From Congeria kusceri (lineage: Eukaryota; Mollusca; Bivalvia; Myida; Dreissenidae), in contig CM051025.1 in the NCBI GenBank assembly GCA_027627225.1, positions 75,603,974-75,667,973 on the forward strand: 64,000 bases of DNA, read 5' to 3'. A program made the translations under genes and the position numbers. Position 1 is the first letter of the stretch. Every line of letters begins with the position of its first letter. The notes beneath the pieces were generated by a model that searched no databases, had not been told where the DNA came from, and was given only the letters and a program-made list of their open reading frames with translations. Below, in pieces: positions 1-10,900 of the stretch.

Positions 1-840
1 ATCCAAAATATTGATTCATAAATTCCTTCCTTTGCAATAATAAGATGTTTAAAACGTTAAATGCATAGTTGTAGCACTTAATTATATTTATAAATATGAT
101 TATGAAGGAACATGTCACATGCATTTTATTTTTTAACAAATGTACGGTGCATGAATATTATCAAAAAAGAATTTTTTTTTATCATCGTTGCATAAGTCCA
201 GCGTTTAATATTTAAAAAGCACTTCAATTTTAGATAGATTACAATATGAAAGTTTGGTTTCGGTATCTGAAGCTGTTATCGGTATCAAGCCATACCCCTT
301 TATTGCTAGAGTTTGGCTTTCATTTTACTGTGATTTTAAGAGTGAGATTGTTTTAAGTGTGCATGTGGCCGTGATTTAACAGAAAGCGTGAGACTTTACA
401 GATATTGAACACGCTAATACACTTTAACAAGACATTATGATTGATTAAACTCGGATGAGGGACCCATTTCGGCCTTCTTGTTTCCAATTTTTGCCGTTTG
501 TCATTATGTGTGTTCACTTCAGATTAAGCAAAGTATTACAATGAGCATGGTGACCGCTATTTTAATAGTGTATCATGTGTATTAGATGTTACACAAAATG
601 TATTTAAATAGTAAAATCTATGTGTCTATGTGTTAGAATTTACATGTACTCCATTATAGATACGTCTTTAAAAGAACGTCGCTTCATACGCGACGTCGTC
701 GTCTTTGATCTTTCATTGCGGCATCATACATAAAGTAGGTCAAACTCATAGCCTTGGGAAATTATTTTCAAAAAAACTATCCACCAAGCCTGCGATGGTT
801 TCTTGTTCTTTCCAATGCTGAAGTGTTATCATTATGTGTT
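1..840. other. Non-coding AT-rich stretch
   Basis: I see no open reading frame or exon with protein-like content on either strand. The end of this stretch, from about 680 to 900, ends in AATAAAGTGTATG followed by repeated GTCT. That is the sort of 3' tail seen on SINEs, but no tRNA-like head could be found. Confidence 0.5.
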
Positions 841-911
841 GTTGACGATGTACTTTGTACAAGTCGAAATAAAGTGTATGTCTGTCTGTCTGCCTGTCAA
901 TCTCTTCTCCG

Positions 912-1092
912 ACATTTAACATAAATTTAATTAACCGCTGAAAAAAGACCCCATAACTAATCCAAATTTAACGACTGATCAGTTTTCAACGACATTTCGA
1001 TCAAAATTTAATGTTGAAATGTTAGCTGGGTCATTCCTCAACATTGAAAAAGGACCCATGGGGGTCAATTTTCAACGGGTCAATATTTAATG
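912..1092. mobile_element. Possible small inverted-repeat element
   Basis: An arm around 912-952 (ACATTTAACATAAATTTAAT, then GCTGAAAAAAGACCCC) is an imperfect inverted match to 1050-1092 (GACCCATGGGGGTCAATTTT, then CAACGGGTCAATATTTAATG). The arms enclose about 100 bp with further CAACATT/AATGTTG motifs. This layout suggests a MITE of roughly 180 bp. No target duplication was identified, so the boundaries are uncertain. Confidence 0.35.
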
Positions 1093-1485
1093 TTACACTG
1101 GCGTGGGTTTGTCTGTCTATTTGTCCGTCTGTCCGTTTGTTAACAACTTAATGGAAAGCGTTATGAACGGATTTGAATCCGGGAAGGTTGACGATTGGAC
1201 AATGACCACATTTTTAGATTTTGGTGGTGATCCGGATCACGGTGTGACCCAGAATTAATTATTATTGCATTGCAATGGAGGTAATTATGTTTACCCCGTA
1301 AAATGGATGTATCGTCGTTTATGTTTGAATATTTATTTTCTAAATTGCACAAGGTGCTTAAGAAATATGTATGAAACAGTTGGCGACGTGTCTTAAACGT
1401 TGTGATTACCATCTGCTGCTACAACATGTGTTTGAATATAAATGGTTGCTATAAATGTAGTTCAAACGTTGGGTCCGAGGCAAAT
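1088..1485. repeat. Segment A of a local 400-bp duplication
   Basis: This block is almost identical to 2048-2452. Both begin ATTTAATGTTACA, run through TGTCTGTCTATTTGTC and GATTTTGGTGGTGATCC, and end GAGGCAAATTGGCG. The copies differ by scattered substitutions and one- to four-base indels. The block ends where a 490-bp stretch absent from the second copy begins. It has no coding content. Confidence 0.85.
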
Positions 1486-2047
1486 TGGCGGAGATCTGGG
1501 TTCTCCGAGTTTTCTAGTTGTTCATTACACTGGTAGATAAACAAAAGAACATTGATTTTACCGAGGTACTTTTTATAAAAAAATACATAGCTTGGTCTTT
1601 TGTGATTATTGTTTTACGCCTTACACTGTTTGTCACATGATACATTGAAAGTGCATGGATCATTGATTGAAATGAAAATGAAAGCTCCAGTTGACATATC
1701 AGTCAACCAAATATAACCGCAAAGTCTTTATCGTTATCTGACCTAAATCTTGTGGGCATAAGTATTGATTGCACTATGATGATCTCCCATATTGCCACTG
1801 TCCCCAGGAGACTTACCAGATGTTCCCCAACGTCTTTTAGTGTCCGCTGTGCACCATAGTACAGCACATCAACTAGTTCACTGCCTCACTAATTAAAGAT
1901 CGCATGCGAATTATAGAAAAACGAGTTATGGCCGTATTTCCCAGAAGACTTGTTAGTTGGTTTACGGGGGATAGTGCAAGATACAGGAAACGCCACGTTC
2001 AAGAGACGTCCCTACGTTTTTAGTGCCCGATGACCCCAGGTTTTATA

Positions 2048-2500
2048 TTTAATGTTACACCGGCGTGGGTTTGTCTGTCTATTTGTCGGTCTGTCCGTTT
2101 GTTAACAACTTAATGGAAAACGTTATGAACGGATTTGAATCCGGGAAGGTTGACGATTGGACAATGAACACATTTTTAGATTTTGGTGGTGATCCGGATC
2201 ACGGTGTGACCCAGAAGTAATTATTATTGCATTGCAATGGAGGTAAACTTGTTTACCCCGTAAAATGGATGTATCGTCGTTTATGTTTGACTATTTATTT
2301 TCAAAATTGCACAAGATGCTTAAGAAATATGTTGAAACAGTTGGCGACGTGTCTTAAACGTTGTGATTACCATCTGCTGCTACAACATGTGTTTGAATAT
2401 AAATGGTTGCTATAAATGTAGTTCAAACGTTGGGTCCGAGGCAAATTGGCGCAAGATACAGGAAACGCGACGTCCCTAAGCTTTTAGTGCCCGATGGCAA
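2048..2500. repeat. Segment A' of the duplication, joined to a short B'
   Basis: Second copy of the 1088-1485 block. After the shared end at 2452 it continues directly into a sequence matching 1977-2030 (CAAGATACAGGAAACGC ... TTTTAGTGCCCGATG). The order is therefore A, 490-bp spacer, B, then A', B'. Either the spacer was inserted in the first copy or it was lost from the second. Confidence 0.8.
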
Positions 2501-2689
2501 GCACCTACATGTAGTACGCTGTGCCTCGGTTTAATGTCTCATGTGAAAGACGAGTACCGGTAGGTTAGGGTGTAGCTTGGTCTCGAACCTGCGACATCTG
2601 CTTCAGCTTTTCCAACAAAGACGGTTTATGACATTATGTTTAATTATACGAAAATTTGCGAGCAAGTCCTTTCAATGCTCTAAAGTATG

Positions 2690-3000
2690 AAGCTATGTGC
2701 ATTGGTGTGGATAGGTCGCCACAAGAGTCGAATAATAAAGTGTTTGTTCATTATAGTGACACCCCTCGCGGTTAAGGGCCAGTTAGTTTGACTTATGTAC
2801 TGATGAACATCTTGACTCATAATTCCGGGTCAAAGTTTCACAAGTATCCGGGTGCTTGGCAGGGAGGCAAACGGTACCCTTCAATTAAACTAGCAGCTGG
2901 GTAGGCAAACGGCCATATCAGAACAAGCCCTGTGCGAGACTCGAACCTTCGAACTCCCGCTCCGTATGCGAACGCTCTAACCTCTTGGCCACTGAGTGTA
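2690..3000 (-). mobile_element. tRNA-derived SINE
   Basis: On the minus strand the head (2999-2935) has a box A-like TGGCCAAGAGG and a box B-like GGTTCGAGTCT. Between them is a 5-bp anticodon stem (CGTTC/GAGCG) around a 7-nt loop. The body continues to lower coordinates and ends in an AATGAACAAACACTTTATT-type tail near 2740. A tRNA gene would lack such a body, so this is read as a SINE. The family was not identified. Confidence 0.6.
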
Positions 3001-3070
3001 TATAATATTATGAGTTTAATATATAAACAATGATCATTGGTGACACTTTCGCGGGCGCGGGAAAATGTAA

Positions 3071-3381
3071 TGTACCTATCAATATTTTCCGCCAGGGGTG
3101 GGGGAGCGGCGGGAAAACCTATTTGACTAATTGTATTTTGGGGTCTAATTTCCCACCCTAGAGCATTTTTGTCTAAATCCCCTTAATGGGAGATGCTTAA
3201 TTGATGAATCAAATGGCCCTGGGGCCAATATTACCGGGAACTAAATTCCGAAAAAAGTATATTCCTTGGGACCCGAAATGATTCGGCGTGTCAAATTCTC
3301 GCCTGTCGGGACTTACTTTCAGTCTTAAGTCACGTATATGCCTACCGCTCCCCCCCCCGGGGGAAAATATTGATAGGTGCA
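3071..3381. mobile_element. MITE with TAA target duplication (copy 1 of 2)
   Basis: A 311-bp element with inverted ends (TGTACCTATCAATATTTTCC ... GGGGAAAATATTGATAGGTGCA). It is flanked on both sides by TAA (3068-3070 and 3382-3384). It is homologous, in opposite orientation, to 7803-8097. Ends of about 45 bp with a 3-bp TWA duplication fit the PIF/Harbinger group. It has no coding capacity. Long runs of G and C lie just inside the ends. Confidence 0.8.
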
Positions 3382-3570
3382 TAATAGTAGTAGTAAAATC
3401 GAAAGGAATGAAATGTACATGAAGTACCGTTACGCGCATGCGCAACACTAATATTCGCTAAGGATAGGAGACATCTGGACATCTTGAGCTCATTTCCGTG
3501 GTAGATCCAGTTCTTAACAGTTGTAACGCATCCACGGCATGTATTGTGCACATCGTTTCAACCTATCTAT

Positions 3571-3828
3571 GAGGGGCGTCGTGAGAAAATCGGTCTTAAT
3601 GCATTTGCGTAGTGTCGTCCCGGATTAGCCTGTGCAGTCCGCACAGGCTAATCCGGGACGGCACTTTCCGCTTTTATGGTATTGTCTGTTTTATGAAGTC
3701 TCTCCTAAACATAAATTCACTGTAGGCAGAAAGTGCCGTCCTGGATTAGCCTGTGCGGACTGCACAGGCTAATACGGGACGACACTTTACGCACATGCAT
3801 TGAGACCGGTTTTCCCACGACGCCCCTC
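3571..3828. mobile_element. Double-hairpin foldback element, copy 1
   Basis: A full-length copy of a repeated 258-bp element. Outer inverted ends start GAGGGGCGTCGTGAGAAAAT and close with TTTTCCCACGACGCCCCTC. Just inside each end lies a near-perfect hairpin whose arm is GATTAGCCTGTGC, with a 5-nt loop. A 4-bp direct repeat CTAT flanks the element. It encodes nothing. Other copies are at 15221, 30240, 32141 and 39039. Confidence 0.9.
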
Positions 3829-3944
3829 CTATTTATTTAGGTCTATTGTGTCGAAAGCCTGAGGATTATTGAGACACTCCCGAGTCTGTTTTTCTGGGTA
3901 AACCCAGTTCTTGGTGTCTTTGGAGAAAGATCATTCAGACGCTC

Positions 3945-4022
3945 CCCGAGTAAGGATCGAACTCACGACCTCTACAACTGCAAGGCGGACACCATATATC
4001 TATTTCACCGCTGCGGCACACG
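3945..4022 (-). repeat. tRNA-like sequence (probable SINE head)
   Basis: Read on the minus strand, this contains GTGCCGCAGCGGTGAAATAG near the start and GGTCGTGAGTTCGATCC near the end. The second motif is a good internal box B. The cloverleaf is incomplete, so a functional tRNA gene is unlikely. The sequence continues to about 3880 and probably forms an old SINE. Confidence 0.45.
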
Positions 4023-4527
4023 AACACGTTATTCGTTACATCATAGGAAACATATATTAATGGTGTAATTAGACCAGATGACAATTGCATTGTTAAAATA
4101 TGTCAAATGCAAACCAGTGCAATGTATGGTTTCGTGAATTTTATTAACATGTAAATTGAAATGTAATATTTATCACGTTAATACAGTGAAGTAAAAATGT
4201 GCATGCATGTACAACATAAATGCGTGTGTAATTTGAATGTTTGAATGAATTTGATGAAATATATAAAATGACAATTAAATGTTGAATCTGTATAGAGTCA
4301 CACATTTCACAAGTGATTACATATTGGAACACATTATTAAACTAGCTGGCCAAAAAATATTAAGACATTCTTACAGCAAGACCTAGCACCAGAAAAGATA
4401 AAGCCATTGTGTTGCTATCGACGAATGGAAGAAGTGCTGCATACTAAAGTTACTGCTTTTCGAATTAGCATGATTTTCTTTTAGATTAAGTGTTGTTTTT
4501 GATATCATAAATATAGAAGTTTAGGTC

Positions 4528-4533
4528 TTTATT
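4528..4533 (-). terminator. Candidate poly(A) signal of PPCDC
   Basis: AATAAA on the minus strand, 266 nt beyond the PPCDC stop codon. It is the first exact hexamer I found downstream of the gene, but in AT-rich DNA such hexamers are frequent. Confidence 0.3.
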
Positions 4534-4798
4534 CATATTTTAAACATACCCTAATACATTACTCAAGAACGTTTCATGTATTCACCACTTACTAGTACTT
4601 GTTTAAATATATCTTGTTCTCACATAAATTTGTATGTATAACAACTTAACAAGTGCCATGATTTGTATGGCAATTTGCATAAAATTCTTGCATCATTTAC
4701 TCTAGAGGACTGTTCACAGCAATTTCATATATGTACAGCCTATAGGTCTGTATGCTTTTATATAATATCTTTAACAATAGCTCTTTCATGGGTAATTT

Positions 4799-4908
4799 CT
4801 AGTGTTCTTCAAGCTTTCTCTTCTTTTCTTGCGGACTGTGTCTCAAAGAATAACGCTTGCTAAGAACTGCTTGAACAATATCGTCCACCTCCGCCATGGC
4901 ACCACTAC
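4799..4908 (-). CDS. PPCDC: PPCDC exon 5 (terminal)
   Basis: 110 nt after acceptor TTATTCCAG. It completes the CGDKGSGAMAEV substrate-clamp motif across the junction, then DDIVQAVLSKRY and a basic tail (QEKKRKLEEH) before TAG. The phase matches exon 4. The tail is less conserved in the family. Confidence 0.9.
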
Positions 4909-7900
4909 CTGGAATAAGATATATCATGATTAATCACCATAACAACATTTCTTGTAAACAAGAGCTGTCAAAGGACAACTAGTCATACCTCTTTGTCAGA
5001 GTAATGGGCCTTGGCCAGAGACCTTACATAATGACCTCGGACACATGTATGAATCTTCAATTGAATATCTGTAGTAGTTACAGAAATATGTACTTGCACA
5101 CAAACTTAAACCTGAATATTTCTTAGTGCAAAAAGGGGCAAATGCAAGTCACAGTTATGGGCCTTGGCCAGTGACGTTATATGACCCTGAATATCTGAAG
5201 TAGATATAGAAATATGAACTTGTCGCACGCAAACCTTAACCAGAGCAATGTGCCAACGCCAACGTTGCGGACGAACGGGTAAGTAGAATATCTCGGACTA
5301 TTCTGTGAATAGTCGAGCTAAAAAGTATAGCCATAATTTATGGATAAAACTATGCAAAGTATAGTTTCATTTTGCTTAGTTAAATGCAATTTCATAGACA
5401 TATTAATAGCTGCAAACCTTTTATGACACAATAATGCATATACTTACATAATATTGTCAAATAATATATGATACTAACATTTGTAGGAATAAGGTCACGT
5501 AAGTGTTAATACATGTATTATATAATAATTGTGAATATTATATATTTCCCTTTTATCCATTAAGGTTCTGTTTTATAATTTTTTATAATGAAAACAAACT
5601 GAACAATACAACTGAAACACCTTATATCATAAATCAAATATGTTTAACTTTCTTATGGAGAGGAAAACGTACTTTTATGATGGGGAAGCCAATCGATGGC
5701 ACAATTGGCAGTTTGCTGCCACTGAATGACCTCCCTTGTCCTAGCTCTTAAGATACTATCAGAGCTCTAGATAATATTTTAGCTTAAGTGTACTTGTACT
5801 CCCCAAATCTCTACGTAGGGCCTTGACCTCGTAAAGTGCAAACAAAACATGAATACACATTAAAGAAACAACTGCAATTTTTTACTATTAAAATACTATT
5901 TTAAATTAATAAATTTTGTACAAAACTAAAGTTGTTTAAATATTTAAGTATATTTGCACATATATTTCTTTTTTCTGGAGCACTGAATTCTACATCACAG
6001 AATGCATACCTTTGTCTCCACACATGAGTGTCTTCTCCACGACGGGGATGTAGGTATATCCCCACCCCGTGAGGCATCCCACCTGCTCCTTGGTGATCAC
6101 GTGATCCCACATGTACGTGTTCATGGCTGGGGCAAACAGCAGTGGCTTGGTCAGGTCCCAGGCTCGTACCACGCATGTCTGATGGTGGTATAGCAAAAAA
6201 AAAACAGCAGAGGTCAGATTTTAGGGGCATCAATCATCATTGTGTCTGTGTAAATGGAAACAACCCAAAATAGCAAAGATTAGATATATCAGTGCAGTTT
6301 AAGAAACTAATTTATCAATCAAATATGTAAGTACAGAGTGATTCATAATAAGTGCTTTTATAATTTTATTACAAATCATATATAACGCTTTGAAATTGTA
6401 ACACATATTATGCAACACACAGTACCATAACGCTAAATTTAGTTGAGCCATAGTGCACTGAATGATTAATCTGACTAAAGTACACAACCTCGCTAATGCA
6501 TATTTTAGTAGATCTACATTTCTGGTATTTAACCAGATTAACTGAATGGTACAAAGTTATTATTTTAAAAGAAAATTAACGAACACAGTGTGTTTCATAG
6601 TCTTGTTCTGAGGCCAGTGTATGTGTTGGCCAGTTACATTCAATATTATAAAAATTTGCAAACCATGCACTTATATTAAACTGTACAGCAAACCATGCAC
6701 TTATATTAAACTGTACAGCAAACCATGCACTTATATTAAACTGTACAGCAAACCATGCACTTATATTAAACTGTACAGCAAACCATGCACTTATATTAAA
6801 CTGTACAGCAAAACATGCACTTATATTAAACTGTACAGCAAAACATGCACTTATATTAAACTGTACAGCAAAACATGCACTTATATTAAACTGTACAGCA
6901 AAACATGCACTTATATTAAACTGTACAGCAAAACATGCACTTATATTAAACTGTACAGCAAACCATGCACTTATATTAAACTGTACAGCAAAACATGCAC
7001 TTATATTAAACTGTACAGCAAACCATGCACTTATATTAAACTGTACATGGTTTTTATGGTTTAAATACAGTCAACCTTAAAAGCTTAAAATTGTTTTTTA
7101 TTTACTAGTTACTGATCATACCGAGCAAATTTACAGTTTGAAGCGAACCATCGATCACTATAATATTATTTTCTATTTAAGAATTAACATTAAATCTTTT
7201 GAGTTATTAAACATATGTTTATCAAGAGCCTAACGGGCCTGGCTAGCTCAGTTGCTAGAGCGCTGGACTGTCAATCCGGGGATCGTGAATTCGAATCCCA
7301 GCCCGGCCACATAACTTGTGTGGGGATTGGTCATGAAATTATTTATACGGCCATTCTCCCCCTACCTCTGATTCAAGTAGAGCAGTTGTCAGTTACTGGC
7401 ATAAGTATGTGCACTTAGTACTGGTAAACCGCTTGGATCGGCTAAGCTTGCCCAGGAAAAGTGTGAGTAGGTTAACTGACCGCCGTGATATGACTGAAAT
7501 ACTGTTAAAAATGGCGAAAAATCCAAATAAACAAACATCAAGAGCCTGAGGCTTACTGCGACATTCTCATTACAACTTGTTTCCTGAGAAGAAACATAGT
7601 ATTTGGTAACGATTAAGTGCACGTTCCATGTGACAGAATCCAGCATTGATTCTCCAGTTACAATACTGATTCAGTACTAAATACACCGATGTGATTCTTT
7701 ATGTACAGAACCAACAAAGAAACTTTTGTAAAGTACATGCCAAATTGTCATGGTAACGTAAAAGATATACACACACTAATACGATTGGTTGTAAAAACGT
7801 TATGCACCTATCAATATCCCCACCCCTGACCCCCAACGGGGGAGCGGCGGGCATATACGGGACTTTGGACTGAAAGCAATTCCCGAAAGGCGGGAAATAT

Positions 7901-10900
7901 ACTTAGTTCGGATTTTAGATCCCGGTAATATTGGCCCCGGACCATTTGATACACCACTTAAGCATTTCCTATTGAGGGGATTTAGGCAAAAATGCTTGGC
8001 TCTAGGATGGGTAATTAGACCCAAAAGAACACAATTAGTCAGATTCCCCTGGGTTTGCCCGCCGTTCCCCCCTTTGGGGGAAATATTGGTAGGTGCATTA
8101 CTCTTTGCAAAATCAACCAGTTAATCCCAGTAGATTCACAAGACAAACTTATACAACAAACAGAAGATTTCAGTCAAATCTATTCAAACGTTAAAAAATT
8201 ATGATATCTACATTAAAACTTAGCGAGTTTCTTTTTTGGTTCAGTATATTTGACAAAAGATCTATGCTCTAAATAAGAATAGTTAATAGTACTCTTTAAA
8301 ATTTAAAGTGAGGGTGCATAAATCAGATCTGACAATTATGTGTTTGAAACATCATAATTTTAATATGAAATTGAGCTTTTCACAAAATACTGATATTCAA
8401 AATACAGGGTAAATTTATTGAATTGTTCCTTCAATATTTATATGTACACACCTTTAAACCTTTAAAACAGACCTTAATTTACGTAGTGTTGTCTATAAAA
8501 TGGAAAATACCCTACATATAAATTTAGTAAATAACAATTCCGTTTATTAAAAATTAACTACAGCTTTGTGGATTGCATATAAACTTACCACTAGATTATC
8601 ACAGATTCCGTGGCATATCTTTGCCATTGTGTTTGCATCAAGGGGAGCAATCAGTAACAAATCTGCCCATCGTCGCAACTCAATATGCAGCACTGGGTCG
8701 CCTCTCTTTGACCAACTCTAGGCAAAGCAATAATCATATTAACAGATCTGGGGTGATATAATTATATATATGTAATATATTTAATATAATATATATTATA
8801 TATTTTTATATTACAATATAAAAAAGATAAGATGTCTGCAATTGCAGACAATACTGCTAATACAGTTCTTGATTAGCACCTGATTTTTCACAAGAACAAC
8901 AAACTTGAAGGGATTAACTCCAGTTAAACCCAAAAGTAAATCAATAAAATCTCATAAAGAAACAACAATTATATGAGTGTACCTTCCATTCTTCAGCATC
9001 ATCAATGACTGCTACAGGAAATGACGGCAAATCAAGGAAGTGCTTTGCATGTTCAGTCACAATGACTTTTACATCAATCTGTAAGAAAAGTATTTCAAAT
9101 TTTCAATTTATTTTTTACAAGTCAGAGTTAGCAATTATAAACCAAGCAATTTCAATTTTTGTGTTTACTCATTAAAAGACTTATCAAACTTGCAAAAACA
9201 TTTTGCTCCCTGTAACTGTACAATTAATGTGCATGTGCTTAATTCATAATGTCCAGTTTAATGTTTTGTAAATGGTAATTTGTGTTAATAAATGTTAGGC
9301 TAAAAAAATAAAATAAATTGTTTTTCAGGCAGCGCTGCAACATTTTTTATGGCCTGCTACAAATTTGATTTAATACCAAAAAATTTTATTTACTGTTTTT
9401 CGACAATCGCGCCCGGTTTTAAACAAATCCGTGTTTTAACATAGCGAAGATGAGTAATGCAGATGAGTAATGCAGTAGAGGTTGATTTCACTAGATTAAT
9501 GTAGATTTCGGTATTTCCAGTAACTTTCTTCCTGTCTGATTATAATTGGATATACAGAAATTGTGAAATAATGTATTAATATCATCTATTTGTTGATTTC
9601 AACTTTTTTCGTAGATGCATATGCTTGTTTATTATGAACAAGAAACATGAAAATTCCACGAAAACCAATTTTTTTTAACGAAATGCATTGAAGTCAGCAC
9701 AAAAATAAAATTTTTGTAATGGTGACCTTGACATTGACCCCACCAACCCCATATGCAATACCAAGCGAGGTCTCGATATAAGGTTAAGTTTCATTAAAAT
9801 ATCTCAATGCACTCTCAAGTTATTCAGCAGAATTTCTCTATTTTTAGTAACAGTGACCTTGACCTCACCCACCCCATATGCAATTCCTAGAGAGGTTTCG
9901 ATATAAGGTATTTATGTATTAAGTTTCATTAATATCAATATCAAAAATATCTCAATGCCTTCTCAAGTTATTCTGTTTTTCTATTTTTAGTAACAGTGAC
10001 CTTGACCCCACCCACTCCATATGCAATCCCAAGCCAGGTCCTGATATAAGGTATTTATTTATTAAGTTTCATTTAAATATCTCAATACGCTCTCAAGTTA
10101 TTGAGCGGAAACTGTTTTTCTATTTTTAGTAACAGTGACCTTGACCCCACCCACCCCATATGCAATCCCAAAGCGAGGTCTCAATATATCAGTAAAATAT
10201 CTCAATGCGTTCTCAAGTTATTGAGCGGAAACCGTTTTTCTACTTTTAGTAACAGTGACCCCCACCCACCCCATATGCAATCCCAAGCGAGGTCTTGCTA
10301 TAAGATATCTATGTTTGCAGTTTCATTACAATAGCTCAATCAGTTCTCAGGTTAGAGAGCAGAAATGAACAGTGCTACGCCCGCCCGCCCAACGAAATAC
10401 GCCAACACACTAACCAAACAAAAATTCAAAAGATTTGGTTAATAATAACATTCCATATTGTTGAAGAAATTCTGAATTAATAAGTCCTATGGAAACAAAC
10501 AAAAATTGGAAGTGTTGCAGTATACTAGGGTTTTCCTTTCCAATAATCATTGGTGATTTATTGCAAAGATAATTCCTTTTTTAAGACAATTATAAAAATA
10601 TGAATTATGAACATTTAAATTCTGATAGAAGTACTTTTATTCTGATGGAATATTTATTTGAAGGCACTTGAACATATGAACATTCAAATTGAATTTACAT
10701 CTGCTTCCCAAAATGACCGATTGTAACATAAGCAATTAACAGGTATTTAGAATTGTATAAAAAACGATGCTTATGTTGTTATTGAAACTCAAAAATTGTC
10801 TTTAATATGTACATATATTTTACTGGTTTTAATAAGTAATTACATGGAAAAGAGTAGGAGAAAAAATATAATAGAATAATTGAATAAAAAAAATTCGCCC

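Noticed and set aside
6658..7047. CRISPR-like array of regular repeats
   Set aside because: Units are contiguous with no unique spacers, and the genome is eukaryotic.
6621..7064. 147-codon open frame with a ten-residue repeat (CTYIKLYSKP)
   Set aside because: It is the translation of a 30-bp minisatellite inside a PPCDC intron. The open frame follows from the unit length being divisible by three.
7236..7309. Functional tRNA-Asp gene
   Set aside because: The 5' side of the T stem does not pair, the acceptor has a mismatch, and a SINE body with an ATAAACAAACA tail follows directly.
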